A DNA stretch of 64,000 nt from Tipula vernalis (Eukaryota > Arthropoda > Insecta > Diptera > Tipulidae), in assembly GCA_958295665.1 (NCBI GenBank), contig OY282560.1, positions 39,722,590 to 39,786,589 of the forward strand, read 5' to 3'. Under the pieces are notes generated by a model. That model had not been told where the DNA came from. It saw only the letters and a list, made by a program, of their open reading frames with translations, and ran no database searches. The translations under genes were made by a program, and so were the position numbers. Below are positions 33,425-42,834 of this stretch, piece after piece. The first letter of the stretch is position 1. Every line of letters starts with the position of its first letter.

Positions 33425-34660
33425 CGGTCACAGTTTAGGAAAATGTCAGTTTATGTAAGCTAATTGAATATGAGAGTTTGAGGACGGACCAGTCGACTAG
33501 CAGATTTGAAGTATACATTACATCCTGGCCATGTCACTAAGCTAATTACTTTTAGACGGCTGTAAAACAACTTGAGATTGTCGATAACCTCATCATTAAA
33601 ATGTCATAACTGAACAACGATCGAAATTAAGACAGATTATAATACTAGCTCCTAAGAAGCTTGCAATGCTGGAAGAAGTGCTTACGGCAAACTAAATCTT
33701 AAAAGATTCTTCAAATGACAAAAAAACATTTTAAAAGCTTAATAATGGAGCCAATAAACTCCTTCGAAATTGTGAGCACTCACGCCAGTATCCTCCCGAT
33801 GTGACGAGATCAATGAAATGGTTTCAAAACATCACAAAACCTGAAACAGGAGACTTAGAAGTTACTGTATAGAAGAGAAAGGATGGAATTGTTGGAAGAA
33901 GCAAACACAAGTGAACACAGGAATGTAAACGCAATTAAAATGAAATTGTAGAGTTATGCACCGACGAGTTATGGCTGATTTTTAAAAGAAATATATAGGG
34001 CACAAGTACCAATTTTGTCGCTGCAGAAATATATAGGGTAAGATATAAGGACATCTTGTTCAAGTTAGAAAAAGGTTTGCCAAAAGTAAAGTCGATAATG
34101 CAGATTACGTTATTTATATCCAGCCGAAACTAAAAACTAAAATAGTTTTCACGAAACGAAAATAGCTTTTGGCAATAGTCCTGGAAAGCTTTGTTCCATT
34201 GGTGGAAAACATCGGAAAATCTGTAGAATCCAAAAAAATATTTAAAGTTGGAATAAAATCATCCTCTAATTCAGTTGAAGTTTTCCGTGGGAAATCTAGG
34301 AAAATTCGATTTTTCAAAAACCATTAGAAAACTTTTTCTCACGAAAAAATTGAATATTTTTTGGCTCATGTTGATTTTTCATAATTTCTCATGGGGACGA
34401 GTGAATTTTAGCCGCATTGAAAAAAGTCCAAAATGCTACTCCATAGTATCCATAGTAGTTTTCGGCTAAACACTATCGACTGATGACGACTTCAGTTTTT
34501 ATTTTTGGCTGGAACCTTTCAGCTAACTTTAATAGTATAATTTCACCTTATTTGGAAAAAATAATGATCTGGCTATTTATTCGGAACAACCTAATAATTC
34601 TCTTAAAATAATATTTATTTGCCAAATGGTTCATGGAAATATGACCAAAGTATTTCTTGG
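33425..34660. other. Non-coding stretch with scattered repeat relatives
   Basis: It holds single copies of the AGCCGAAA (34120) and AGTTGAAGTTTTCCGTGGGA (34271) units of the preceding block, and no recognisable gene. Confidence 0.4.
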
Positions 34661-34667
34661 GGCTGAC

Positions 34668-34703
34668 AAAATAAAACCGGCCCTAATTTACCGGTTTTAT
34701 TTT
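34668..34703. repeat. Perfect 13-bp inverted repeat hairpin
   Basis: AAAATAAAACCGG and CCGGTTTTATTTT are separated by a 10-base loop. It may be the core of a small MITE. Confidence 0.6.
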
Positions 34704-35157
34704 TATTCCCTAGAAAGACAGAGGATAACAGAAATATTCATTTTGATAATTTTGGTAAGAAGATTTTTGTTTGTGTCATATCGACGTTCTCCGCTGATTG
34801 GTGTACATTTAAAGTATTCTGTAAATATCAAAAAATTTGTCTTACACCTTTAATTTCATCTTTAATAATACTACCAGGTCATCAAATTTACTCAAATCAC
34901 ATGAATACCTAAAGTATGCAAATTTGGTTCTACAAAATTTTTTTTTGTGTGTGTGATCCTTTCTGAGAATATTTTTTATTTTGGTTCTCCGATTTGTTTG
35001 TGATTTTTTTTATCAACTTACCTTTTCCTTATTTTACAATATAAAGAGTGATTTTAATCGTTGATTTTTACACAAAGAGAATTTTCATCCAATTTTCAAA
35101 GTAAACTGGTACACTGCCTGCGTCACAGTTCATCCAAATTATCAAAGGCGATTTTCG

Positions 35158-35183
35158 ACTTACCTGAAATGAAAAATAAACAC
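35158..35183 (-). promoter_or_regulatory. Candidate recursive splice site (ratchet point)
   Basis: On the minus strand GTTTATTTTTCATTTCAG is followed directly by GTAAGTC. A pyrimidine tract and CAG acceptor joined to a consensus GTAAGT donor is the zero-length-exon layout used for stepwise removal of long introns in flies. Another donor-like AAAAG|GTAAGT lies at about 35017-35027 on the same strand, as in recursive splice exons. No flanking host exon was recognised, so this may be chance. Confidence 0.4.
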
Positions 35184-35781
35184 AAAAAGTTGTAACATGA
35201 CACCTTTTCAGATTCCTGGAAAAACTACATTGTATACAAAACATATTTTTACTGAAAGCTTGAAAGATATGTTTTGCATATTTATACAAGAGACAGGTGA
35301 GTGAGTTTCTATAAAATTATAAAATGATGCAAAAATATCATATTTTTGCAGTCTTCTCGGCTTGAAGTCTCATAATTCAATATATGCAGAGTATAAATTC
35401 GTTTGTAAACCACTCAACTAATCACTTATGCATACATGAAAAATTATGTATAATGTCTAGACAAAATTGATTATACCGTATCGTCAGCTTTTTGTTTGCC
35501 TTTCATCCGTCGACTTGCTAATCCTGTATATTCAATTTGATTCTTAATGCTTAGTTAATGTTTTACTTATATCGTTAGTAAGATGGAAGCTTTCGCATAT
35601 GGATTGTATCATTATTTTTCTAACGTTTTGTGCAAAAGATAAGCTTTGATATAAATAAATAATCTTCAGACTTAAAAATAAAATTTGTTCGATGAACCAA
35701 GATTGTACATTGTTCATCACAAATTTTATTTTGTTGACTTTTAATTTATTTAGGATTAAGTAGTGTTTTAAGCTTATGAAA

Positions 35782-36093
35782 TTAGTTTGAAAAACTTCTA
35801 TTCACATTACATATGATAGTAAAATAAAGTTTAATAATCATGAAAATTTTCAAAATTCCTTTTATAGAGTTTAATGTGTTGTGGGGTCCCATAAGTCCGA
35901 AAAATTGAATTTCGAAGTGATATCTATCTGTTGGTCGAACTGAAACTTCGTATTTAAGCTTTTTCCATAAATCTTTTCCATAAAGTTCTCTCAAACCGGT
36001 TCGTAAAAGAAAGTCGTGTGATGGACACACCTCATATTTTGTATACTCATATAAGCTTTGTGGTAGCCAATTTTCAATTAAATCTTTACTCAA
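35782..36093 (-). CDS. Unrecognised open frame, possible exon or gene fragment
   Basis: The frame opens after a stop at about 36096 and stays open for 103 codons. Its composition is protein-like (SLYEYTKYEVCPSHDFLLRT, then LYGKDLWKKLKYEVSV), unlike the low-complexity frames nearby. The last 25 residues are more hydrophobic and could be intron read-through. I do not recognise a family. No ATG begins it; the first codon is TTG, so it would need an upstream exon or be part of a decayed element. Confidence 0.25.
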   Translation of the reverse strand: MSKDLIENWLPQSLYEYTKYEVCPSHDFLLRTGLRELYGKDLWKKLKYEVSVRPTDRYHFEIQFFGLMGPHNTLNSIKGILKIFMIIKLYFTIICNVNRSFSN

Positions 36094-36293
36094 TCAGATA
36101 TTCTACAATATTTTCAATAGAAAAATATTTAGAACTGAGATTTACGTTAATTCGAACAAAAAGCTGTACAAAATTTGAATAATTATACCTCTTTTACTAA
36201 GCTTGCGTATTAAATTGTCTCGAATGTATATGGATAAATTTTATAAATTGGCTATTCAAAATGATTAAAATAAACCCACATGCTTTGTAGTTG

Positions 36294-36720
36294 TTGGGTC
36301 CCAGCAAAATGAGACGACGGTTTCCTCAGTCGGCAACGTCTAAGGCTAATCCACAATCTAATCCGATTTTAAAGGAGTTAGTTGAGCAACAACGTATGTT
36401 CTTAGAGCAAGGCTCTTTGTTTGCTGATACTAATAATCGCACTGGAAATAGAATAACGGCAGAAGTTAAGCTTCCCAAATTATCATTATCAATTTTTGAT
36501 GGAACTAACTATCAGAATTGGCCAGCTTACAAAGATTTTTTTCTTAACAACAATCCATAAAAATTCTAGCTTAAGTAAAATTCAAAAATACCAATACTTA
36601 ATCTAAAGTCTGAAAGGAAAGACCCTAGAATTAATCGATCGATTGACTCTTTCTAACGAGACCTACGACAAAGCATGGGAAAAATTAAATTCTGGACTAT
36701 AAACCGTATTCCACGTCAAA
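36294..36720 (+). pseudogene. BEL/Pao Gag, N-terminal domain
   Basis: VKLPKLSLSIFDGTNYQNWP (about 36462) followed by FKD-type residues is the signature of the DUF1759 domain at the start of BEL/Pao Gag. After a frame break at 36560 the family continues with SLKGKTLELIDRLTLSNETY and DKAWEKLNSGL to about 36700. The upstream frame begins near 36294 without a clear ATG. Confidence 0.7.
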
Positions 36721-36829
36721 CAAGGCCGTACAATTACACAATTCCACCCTACCTCAATCTATTAACACAACGCCAATTTTTATATAGATGTCCAGTTGTT
36801 AAGTAATTATCTGCAATAACTCGCACTCA

Positions 36830-36970
36830 GTTGGTTGACCAAAATCAGCTGTGTCACAACTGTTTAAAGTCTGGGCATTTAACAAATAATTGTAAATCCA
36901 AATATGTATGTCGTTTATGCTCCATGAAGCATAATACGTTATGTTGCACAATCAAAGAAAACTCAATTTT
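36830..36970 (+). pseudogene. BEL/Pao Gag zinc-knuckle region
   Basis: LCHNCLKSGHLTNNCKS (about 36852) is a C-x2-C-x4-H-x4-C knuckle, followed by a second cysteine cluster CRLCSMKHNTLCC. This is the normal C-terminal part of BEL Gag. Confidence 0.7.
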
Positions 36971-37374
36971 TCTGATCTTAAATTAGCCGAAGCCGGTTCA
37001 TACTACATATTACCAGAACATCACAACGTGTATTGTCCACCAGCAAATGATTTATAGCCAAATTCAATTTCGAATATTTCAAGAGGCACATCACAAAAGC
37101 AATTACCAATCACCCAAAATCAAGCGGTGACTGATTCCTCTTATGATTTGAACCAGCTATTAACTCAATGGAGTGTCATTCAAAATCCAAACACCAATCA
37201 ACATTTTCGCACCAATCAACTAACAAAATTTAATCAACAAGGATATCCTGATCCACAATCAAACTTAAATCAACAATCGGTTTCCAGCACAAACCACTCC
37301 AATCAACAAACAAATTTCAAAATACACTCAAACTTCAATGAATATAATCTTTCAATAATCAATCTACATGTCGG

Positions 37375-37515
37375 GTTTTGCTCGATTCGGGCTCCCAAGC
37401 CTCTTTCATTATCGAAAAATGCGTTAACCGACTCTGATTAAAGAGAGCTAATGCAAGAATTCCAATAACGGACCTTGCATCAGTGAAAGTAGGAACCACA
37501 AATGGCCTAGTCATA
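37375..37515 (+). pseudogene. BEL/Pao protease remnant
   Basis: LLDSGSQASFII (about 37385) is the aspartic protease active-site loop. VKVGTTNGLVIV follows about 90 bp later. It reads in a frame different from the open frame 37127-37441, which covers the Asn/Gln-rich linker before it. Confidence 0.6.
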
Positions 37516-37989
37516 GTGTAGATTTAACATCACGATTCAATAATAAGGCTATCACGATCAATGCTCTAGTCTTACAAAATTTAACATCAATGATACCAAG
37601 AGAAGTGAAAATGAATTACGGGTAACTAACACTATTTTCAGAGATTCTAAAACAGTTCAAAAGGAAAAACGCAATATAAAAACCTTCGTCGTAACTTCGG
37701 ACTCGGATTTCAAAGGCTCTTTTCACGAATCATTGATAAAAAGGTTCTCGTCTTGGTCAAAATTAATAAACATAATCGCAATATGTATGCGGTTCATCAA
37801 AATATTAAAAAAATGGTCAAACTCTGACAACATGTAAACATGTTCAGCAACAACACTTTGCCGTAGAAATAAAGTATTTAGAAACTAACCATCAGACAAC
37901 ATCTAAATCACAATTATCCGCCCTTGATCCATTCCTCGATGGATAAATGCTTCGCCATTCACTTCCGACATACAATCATACATCGAATT

Positions 37990-38345
37990 ATTTATAAATC
38001 ATTATCACGTTAAATATGTACTTACATGGTAATACGACATCGCTTATAACCGTTTTGCGTCAAGCAGTGAAGACGGCTGTAAACAGATGTCTAACTTGTT
38101 TTAAATAAAAAAGGCATAATACAAATCAGTTTATGGGCGATTTGCCAGCTTCCCGAGTTCAAGCTTCCCGGCCATTTCTTCACAGCGGCGGAGATTTTGC
38201 GGGACCGATACATTTAAAGCTACGAAATGGACCATGTCGCCAAACTTCCAATGGATATATCGTGCTAATCATATGTTTATCGACTAACCGATTTATTAAG
38301 TCGAGGATTTTTAGTTGTACATAGAAGAATCACTGGAAGGGGCTT
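37990..38345 (+). pseudogene. BEL/Pao integrase fragment
   Basis: CLTCF-type residues near 38090 belong to the integrase zinc-binding region. MGDLPASRVQASRPF (from 38133) then GGDFAGPIHLKLRNG (first catalytic Asp) and GYIVLIICLSTN follow. The reverse transcriptase that should precede it is missing: 37515-37990 holds only unrecognisable sequence. The catalytic core ends abruptly at about 38320. Confidence 0.7.
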
Positions 38346-38354
38346 TCAACATTA

Positions 38355-38831
38355 CTTATTCAAATTGAAGCACTTTTAAATTACCGACCTTTGAGCTTCA
38401 ATACAGATGATGAATTCAACCCTTTGGCACCAGCTCATTTTCTAATCGGACAACCGCTAACTCTGATTCCAGAGCCAAATCTATTAGATGTTAAAATGTC
38501 TTTGTTAAACCGATGGCAGCAGCTGCAACAGTTAATGCGGCAATTTTGGAACCATTGGCATATGAATTATTTAACGTGCCTTAATCAACGTCCAAAATGG
38601 CGTCATCGTTCTACAAATTTATGTGTAGGCAATATTATACCTTTGATAGATAGAAATGTGCCGCCATGGCAATGCCCATTATGCAAAATCATAAAGCTAC
38701 ATCCAGGACAGGATTCACTGATCCAAGTAGCCTTGATCAAAACTAAATCGAAAGAATTTAAAAGAAACATAACAAAACTTTGCCGTCTGCCGACTAATAT
38801 TCAAATTTTTACTAATTATATTTCAAGTTAA
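38355..38831 (+). pseudogene. BEL/Pao integrase C-terminal domain (DUF5641-like)
   Basis: The open frame from 38391 contains LAPAHFLIGQPLTLIPEPNL, LNRWQQLQQLMRQFWNHW, QRPKWR, and VGNIIPLIDRNVPPWQCP. These are the conserved landmarks of the C-terminal domain of BEL/Pao Pol. It ends at a TAA at 38829-38831, close to the expected end of Pol. Between the core and this domain the second and third catalytic residues of integrase are deleted. Confidence 0.75.
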
Positions 38832-38934
38832 TACGTCTCTTAACATATTTCTTTATTTCTAGGAACCTAGATCATTACATCATATCACGCATTGATTATC
38901 AATACATTATCTTGAATTAATCGCGCTACAAAAA

Positions 38935-39660
38935 TTGTGGCTTTAGTTTAAGCCGGTGAAACCTATCAAAAAATTGGGCGAATCCGTGATATAAGTGTGT
39001 CATTTGTGAACCGGACTTGGCATCGATATTTAGAAACAGGCAGTTTGAGTCGGCGGGAAGGGTCTTATCGACCAAGAAAAACTACATCAAATGAAGATCG
39101 AGTTATCGCACGTTATGCTAGAAAAAACAGGACAAGCAGTGGTCATGAAATAAGAGGTAATGTACCTATACAAAAATAGACATCAAAACAGTTTAAATCT
39201 TATCGACTAGGATCACGTCGACCTGTCAGAGTTCCGTATCTGACTGATAATCACCGTCGACAAAGAAGAAATTATGCGTTGCAGTATGACAACTGGACTC
39301 AGAGGGACTGGTGTAAGGTCCTTTTTTCGGATGAATCGCGGTTCAATTTGTATGCATCAGACGGCCGATGCAGAGTTTGGCGTTCACTAGGGGAACGATT
39401 ACACCCTAATTGAGTGATGCTAATCGTAGCATTTCTTGGTGCGGATTTTTTTTATGCATAATAATGCCCGGCCACACACAACTTTAAACAGACGCCAATT
39501 TCTGCAACAGCACCGCATTAATTTGATAAGCCATCCTTCGCGAAGTGTGTGTAAGAAAACGGACAAAGCAACCAACAAATTTGCAGGATCTGCGAGACGC
39601 TTTACAAGAAGAATGGCAACAAATCACCATGCAACAAATACGCCTATTGATAGAGCTATT
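38935..39660 (+). pseudogene. Tc1-like transposase remnant
   Basis: The N-terminal helix-turn-helix region is open at 38945-39178 (IGRIRDISVSFVNRTWHRYL, then TGSLSRREGSYRPR), as in paired-like Tc1 DNA-binding domains. A stop at 39177-39179 follows. The first catalytic block LFSDESRFNLYASDGRCRVW lies at about 39321. A damaged second block HNNARPHTTL lies near 39460. The C-terminus LRDALQEEWQQITMQQIRLL is near 39594. Frameshifts near 39420 and 39540 break it. Its very end is the source of the 172-bp array that follows. Confidence 0.75.
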
Positions 39661-40184
39661 GACCAACGTAATCGCAGCATTTTAGATTTTTGCCGTTCAA
39701 AATCTGTGGGCTATAGCACAGTTGATTTTCAATAAAATCGAATTTTCTATGAAATTGTTAGAAATATTCGAGCAATCCAAATGCAAGTTGGCAAAATAAA
39801 TACAGACCCTGAAGCCTATTGATATAGCTAATGACCAACGTAATCGGAGCATTTTAGATTGTTGCCGTTCAAAATCTGTGAGCTATAGCACAGTTGATTT
39901 TCAATAAAATCGAATTTTCTATTAAATGGTTAGAAATATTCCAGCAATCCAAATGCAAGTTGTCAAAATTAATACAGATCCTGAAGCCTATTGATATAGC
40001 TATTGACCAACGTAATCGGAGCATTTTAGATTTTTGCCGTTCAAAATCTGTGGGCTATAGCACAGTTGATTTTCAATAAAATCGAATTTTCTATGAAATG
40101 GTTAGAAATATTCCAGCAATCCAAATGCAAGTTGGCAAAATAAATACAGATCCTGAAGCCTATTGATAGAGCTATTGACCAACG
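39643..40184 (+). repeat. 172-bp tandem repeat made from a Tc1 transposase 3' end
   Basis: Units start with CCTATTGATA at 39643, 39815, 39987 and 40159, an exact period of 172 bp, giving three full units and a partial fourth of about 26 bp. Each contains GACCAACGTAATCG, GCCGTTCAAAATCTGTG and AAAATCGAATTTTCTAT. The first unit begins inside the Tc1 C-terminal coding sequence and the frame RNRSILDFCRSKSVG is repeated in copies 1 and 3. Unit-to-unit divergence is only a few bases. Confidence 0.85.
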
Positions 40185-40194
40185 TGCTTCTTTT

Positions 40195-40800
40195 GGACCA
40201 ACAATAGGCATTATTGAAAATTCCAGTTTGTTCGTAGATTTCAGTTTTATTGCGGTTGAATAAAGTTACCGACTAATTTAATTGGTTCATGGGTAGTACT
40301 ATCGGTAGGAACAAAAATTTCGCCAGGAATTCTTATAGTTTGTCCGTATACAATTTCCGCAGGGCTGCATTAAAGATGTTCCTTGACTGTTGTTCGTATT
40401 CCTAACAATGCCGTTGGCAGTTTATCACACCAATTATTCGTTTTACCACGCAACTTCAACGATTCTTTTATCCGACGATGCAAAATATCCACCATACCGT
40501 TAGCTTGGGGGAGATACGGACTTGTTCGAATGCTGTGGATTCCGAAGAAATGTAAAAGGCCGTTAAAAAGAGTTTTGCCTCGAATTGAGTGCCCCGATCG
40601 GTTGTCAATCTTAGAGGTACCCCAAAACGTGTAATGTAATTGTTATAAAATGTTTTGGCTTCGGTGGTAGCGGACATATCTACCATTGGATATGCTTCCG
40701 GCCATCTAGTGAATCGATCTATGACTGTTAGCATCTATGAGTATCCATTAGGTGGTGGTAGAGGACCAACAATATCCACGTGAACATGATCAAAACGACC
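40195..40800 (-). pseudogene. Ty3/gypsy integrase, C-terminal half
   Basis: On the minus strand MLTVIDRFTRWPEAYPM (from 40734) holds the first catalytic Asp, and LRLTTDRGTQFEAKLF (about 40630) the second. The expected ENGxVER block is altered to VWWIFCIV, and after a frame change the sequence continues LPTALLGIRTTVKEHL (about 40425-40375) and IVYGQTIRIPGEIFVP. The element ends near 40195 next to the 172-bp array; no LTR is seen. Confidence 0.75.
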
Positions 40801-41490
40801 TGCAGGACATTTGAAATATTCTAATGGTGTTTTGGTATGTCTGAAAATTTTTTATTGGTGGCATGAGGTACCACATTTGCTCCAGTAACCCAAATCTATA
40901 TTCATACTTGGCCAAAATTACTTTGAGGCTATGAGCTTGCGAGTTGCTCTTATCTTTGGAAGTTTCGCACCAAATTTTCGTAGCATCATCTGAAGGTAAA
41001 AGAAATTCAAATTTTAATCTACTTGACATTTGATTTGATTGAAATTTCTTTACAAGTGCTTTTAGCTCTTCATCGTCTTGTTGAGGATTTGATAAAGTTT
41101 CAGTGTCTGCGGCTAAAATTGTGCACAAAGCTTGATCGCATTCAGTTCGAGAAAGCGTGTCGGCAACCACATTCAAGGACCCTTTAATATGCCTAATATC
41201 ATTGGTGAACTGAGCGATGTACTCCAGTTGTCTCATTTGTCACGACCTTCTGTCCGTTTTTGAATCTAAGGCTGAGGTAAGTAGTTTATGATCAGTTAAA
41301 ACTAAAAATTGCTGACCTTCGACAAAATATTTAAACTGTTTTATTAACAAATAAATTGCCAATAATTCGCGATCATAGGTTGGATATGTCTGTTCCGCCT
41401 TTTTAACTTTAAGAACTCCAGCCACTGCTGTATTTGAAGCGTCGCATGTAATATTGGTAGGTGCTGATGGATCCGAAAAAATCAACAAGG
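40790..41490 (-). pseudogene. Ty3/gypsy RNase H and connection region
   Basis: TNITCDASNTAVAGVL (about 41453) carries the RNase H Asp, then YPTYDRELLAIYLLIKQFKY and VLTDHKLLTSAL. A frame change at about 41238 leads to MRQLEYIAQFTNDIRHIKGS and NVVADTLSRTE, the normal end of RNase H. The remaining part runs toward the integrase zinc-binding region, which is not clear. Confidence 0.8.
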
Positions 41491-42385
41491 TTGCAGAGGC
41501 AAATTCATTTTTGATTTTTTGAAATGATTAATCACATTCTTCGAACCAAATGAAATCAGCTATATTTTTATATTTTACAGTGAGTATAAATATAAGGTAG
41601 AAGTTAATCATTCCGATAAACCTCTGTAGCTGTTTAATAGTAGCCGGTTGTGGAAAATTTCTTATTGCTTCCACTCTACTTTTTGAAGGCAGTATGCCTT
41701 CAGCCGAAATTTTATGACTTCAAAAGTTGATATTTTCTTTGCCAAAAACACATTTTTCTGGTTTAAATGTTATGCCATAGGCCGATAACCTTTCGAATAA
41801 TTGCCTCAGATGAGCGATATGTTCTTCATGTATTTTGCTGGCAACCAAAATGTCATCTATGTATACGAATACAAACGGTACACCTCGAGTGACTGTGTTC
41901 ATCAACCGTTGGAATGTCTGAGCTGCATTCTTCAGGCCGAATATCATCCGAGGAAACTCAAACAGTCCAAACGGGGTGGTTATCGAAGTTTTAAAAATAT
42001 CTTCCTGTGCTACCGGTATTTGATGGTAAGCTCTAATAAGATCAATTTTAGAAAATATTTTGCGAAACATTTTGAACGTGCGGTATAGGATATCTATCCG
42101 GCACTGTTATATAGCATTCAATCTACGGTAATGGCCGCAGGGCCGCCAGTCTCCTGAATCTTTTTTCTGCACCATATGCAATGGCGACGAGACTGAAGAT
42201 GAAGATTCACGACAAATTCCAAGATCCATCATGTTATCAAATTCTAGTTTCGCAGTTTTTTCTTTGAAAGGGTCTAATCTACGTGGACGAGAAAATGGAA
42301 GGTGTCCATTTGTTAAAATATAGTGGCGAACGGAATGCTTAATGGGGTGTTGGAAATTGAGAGCAATACTCGCGTTTAGAATCAT
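41490..42385 (-). pseudogene. Ty3/gypsy reverse transcriptase
   Basis: The domain starts at 42385 (IKHSVRHYILTNGHLPFSRP, then LDPFKEK) and shows WRPCGHYRRLNAI near 42115. A frame change at about 42090 gives [15 protein letters not shown] (first catalytic Asp), [20 protein letters not shown], and [12 protein letters not shown] (about 41840), the YxDD-type active site. [14 protein letters not shown] ends at 41720. From 41720 to 41490 the frame is broken. The strand is opposite to the neighbouring BEL and Tc1 remnants. Confidence 0.8.
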
Positions 42386-42830
42386 TGTCGGTTTTGCTCT
42401 TGTTCCTGTTTATTTTGGTTATTAAACCTGGGTTCACGATAAGGCGATCGACTTCTAGAATGTGACCTTGCTTGCTTGTTTATCGAAAGCAGCTCAGCGA
42501 TTTGAGATTGAAGATGACTTATCTTCTCTTCTAACGCATGTAGGATAGTTTGGTTGACATTTGGCAGAGATATTTCTGTGGCTGAAATATTTGAAGATTG
42601 AATTTGATCCCAAATTCTATCTGCCATCAAAATAAGTTTTTCTGCATCTTTGCTATCGACCGCAGAAATATTTTGTTTTATGGAATTCGGAAGGCGTTGG
42701 TTCCAAATCTTTAATATTAATTTATCACCCGCGCCATCCAATGTTGCAGCCTGATCTGCCATGGAACGGTACATGGTAGACGGTTCATCATTCCAAAGTT
42801 TAACGGTACTAAGAAGACGCCCAATCGTCT
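42382..42830 (-). pseudogene. Ty3/gypsy Gag, C-terminal part
   Basis: The frame MYRSMADQAATLDGAGDKLI, then WNQRLPNSIKQNIS and an Arg/Ser-rich tail (HSRSRSPYREPR), resembles the Gag of Ty3/gypsy elements of the kind that have an uninterrupted KLWNDEPS block upstream (partly readable at 42800). Gag abuts reverse transcriptase directly: the zinc knuckle and protease are missing, an internal deletion. The 5' part and LTR are also missing beyond 42830. Confidence 0.65.
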
Positions 42831-42834
42831 ATCG

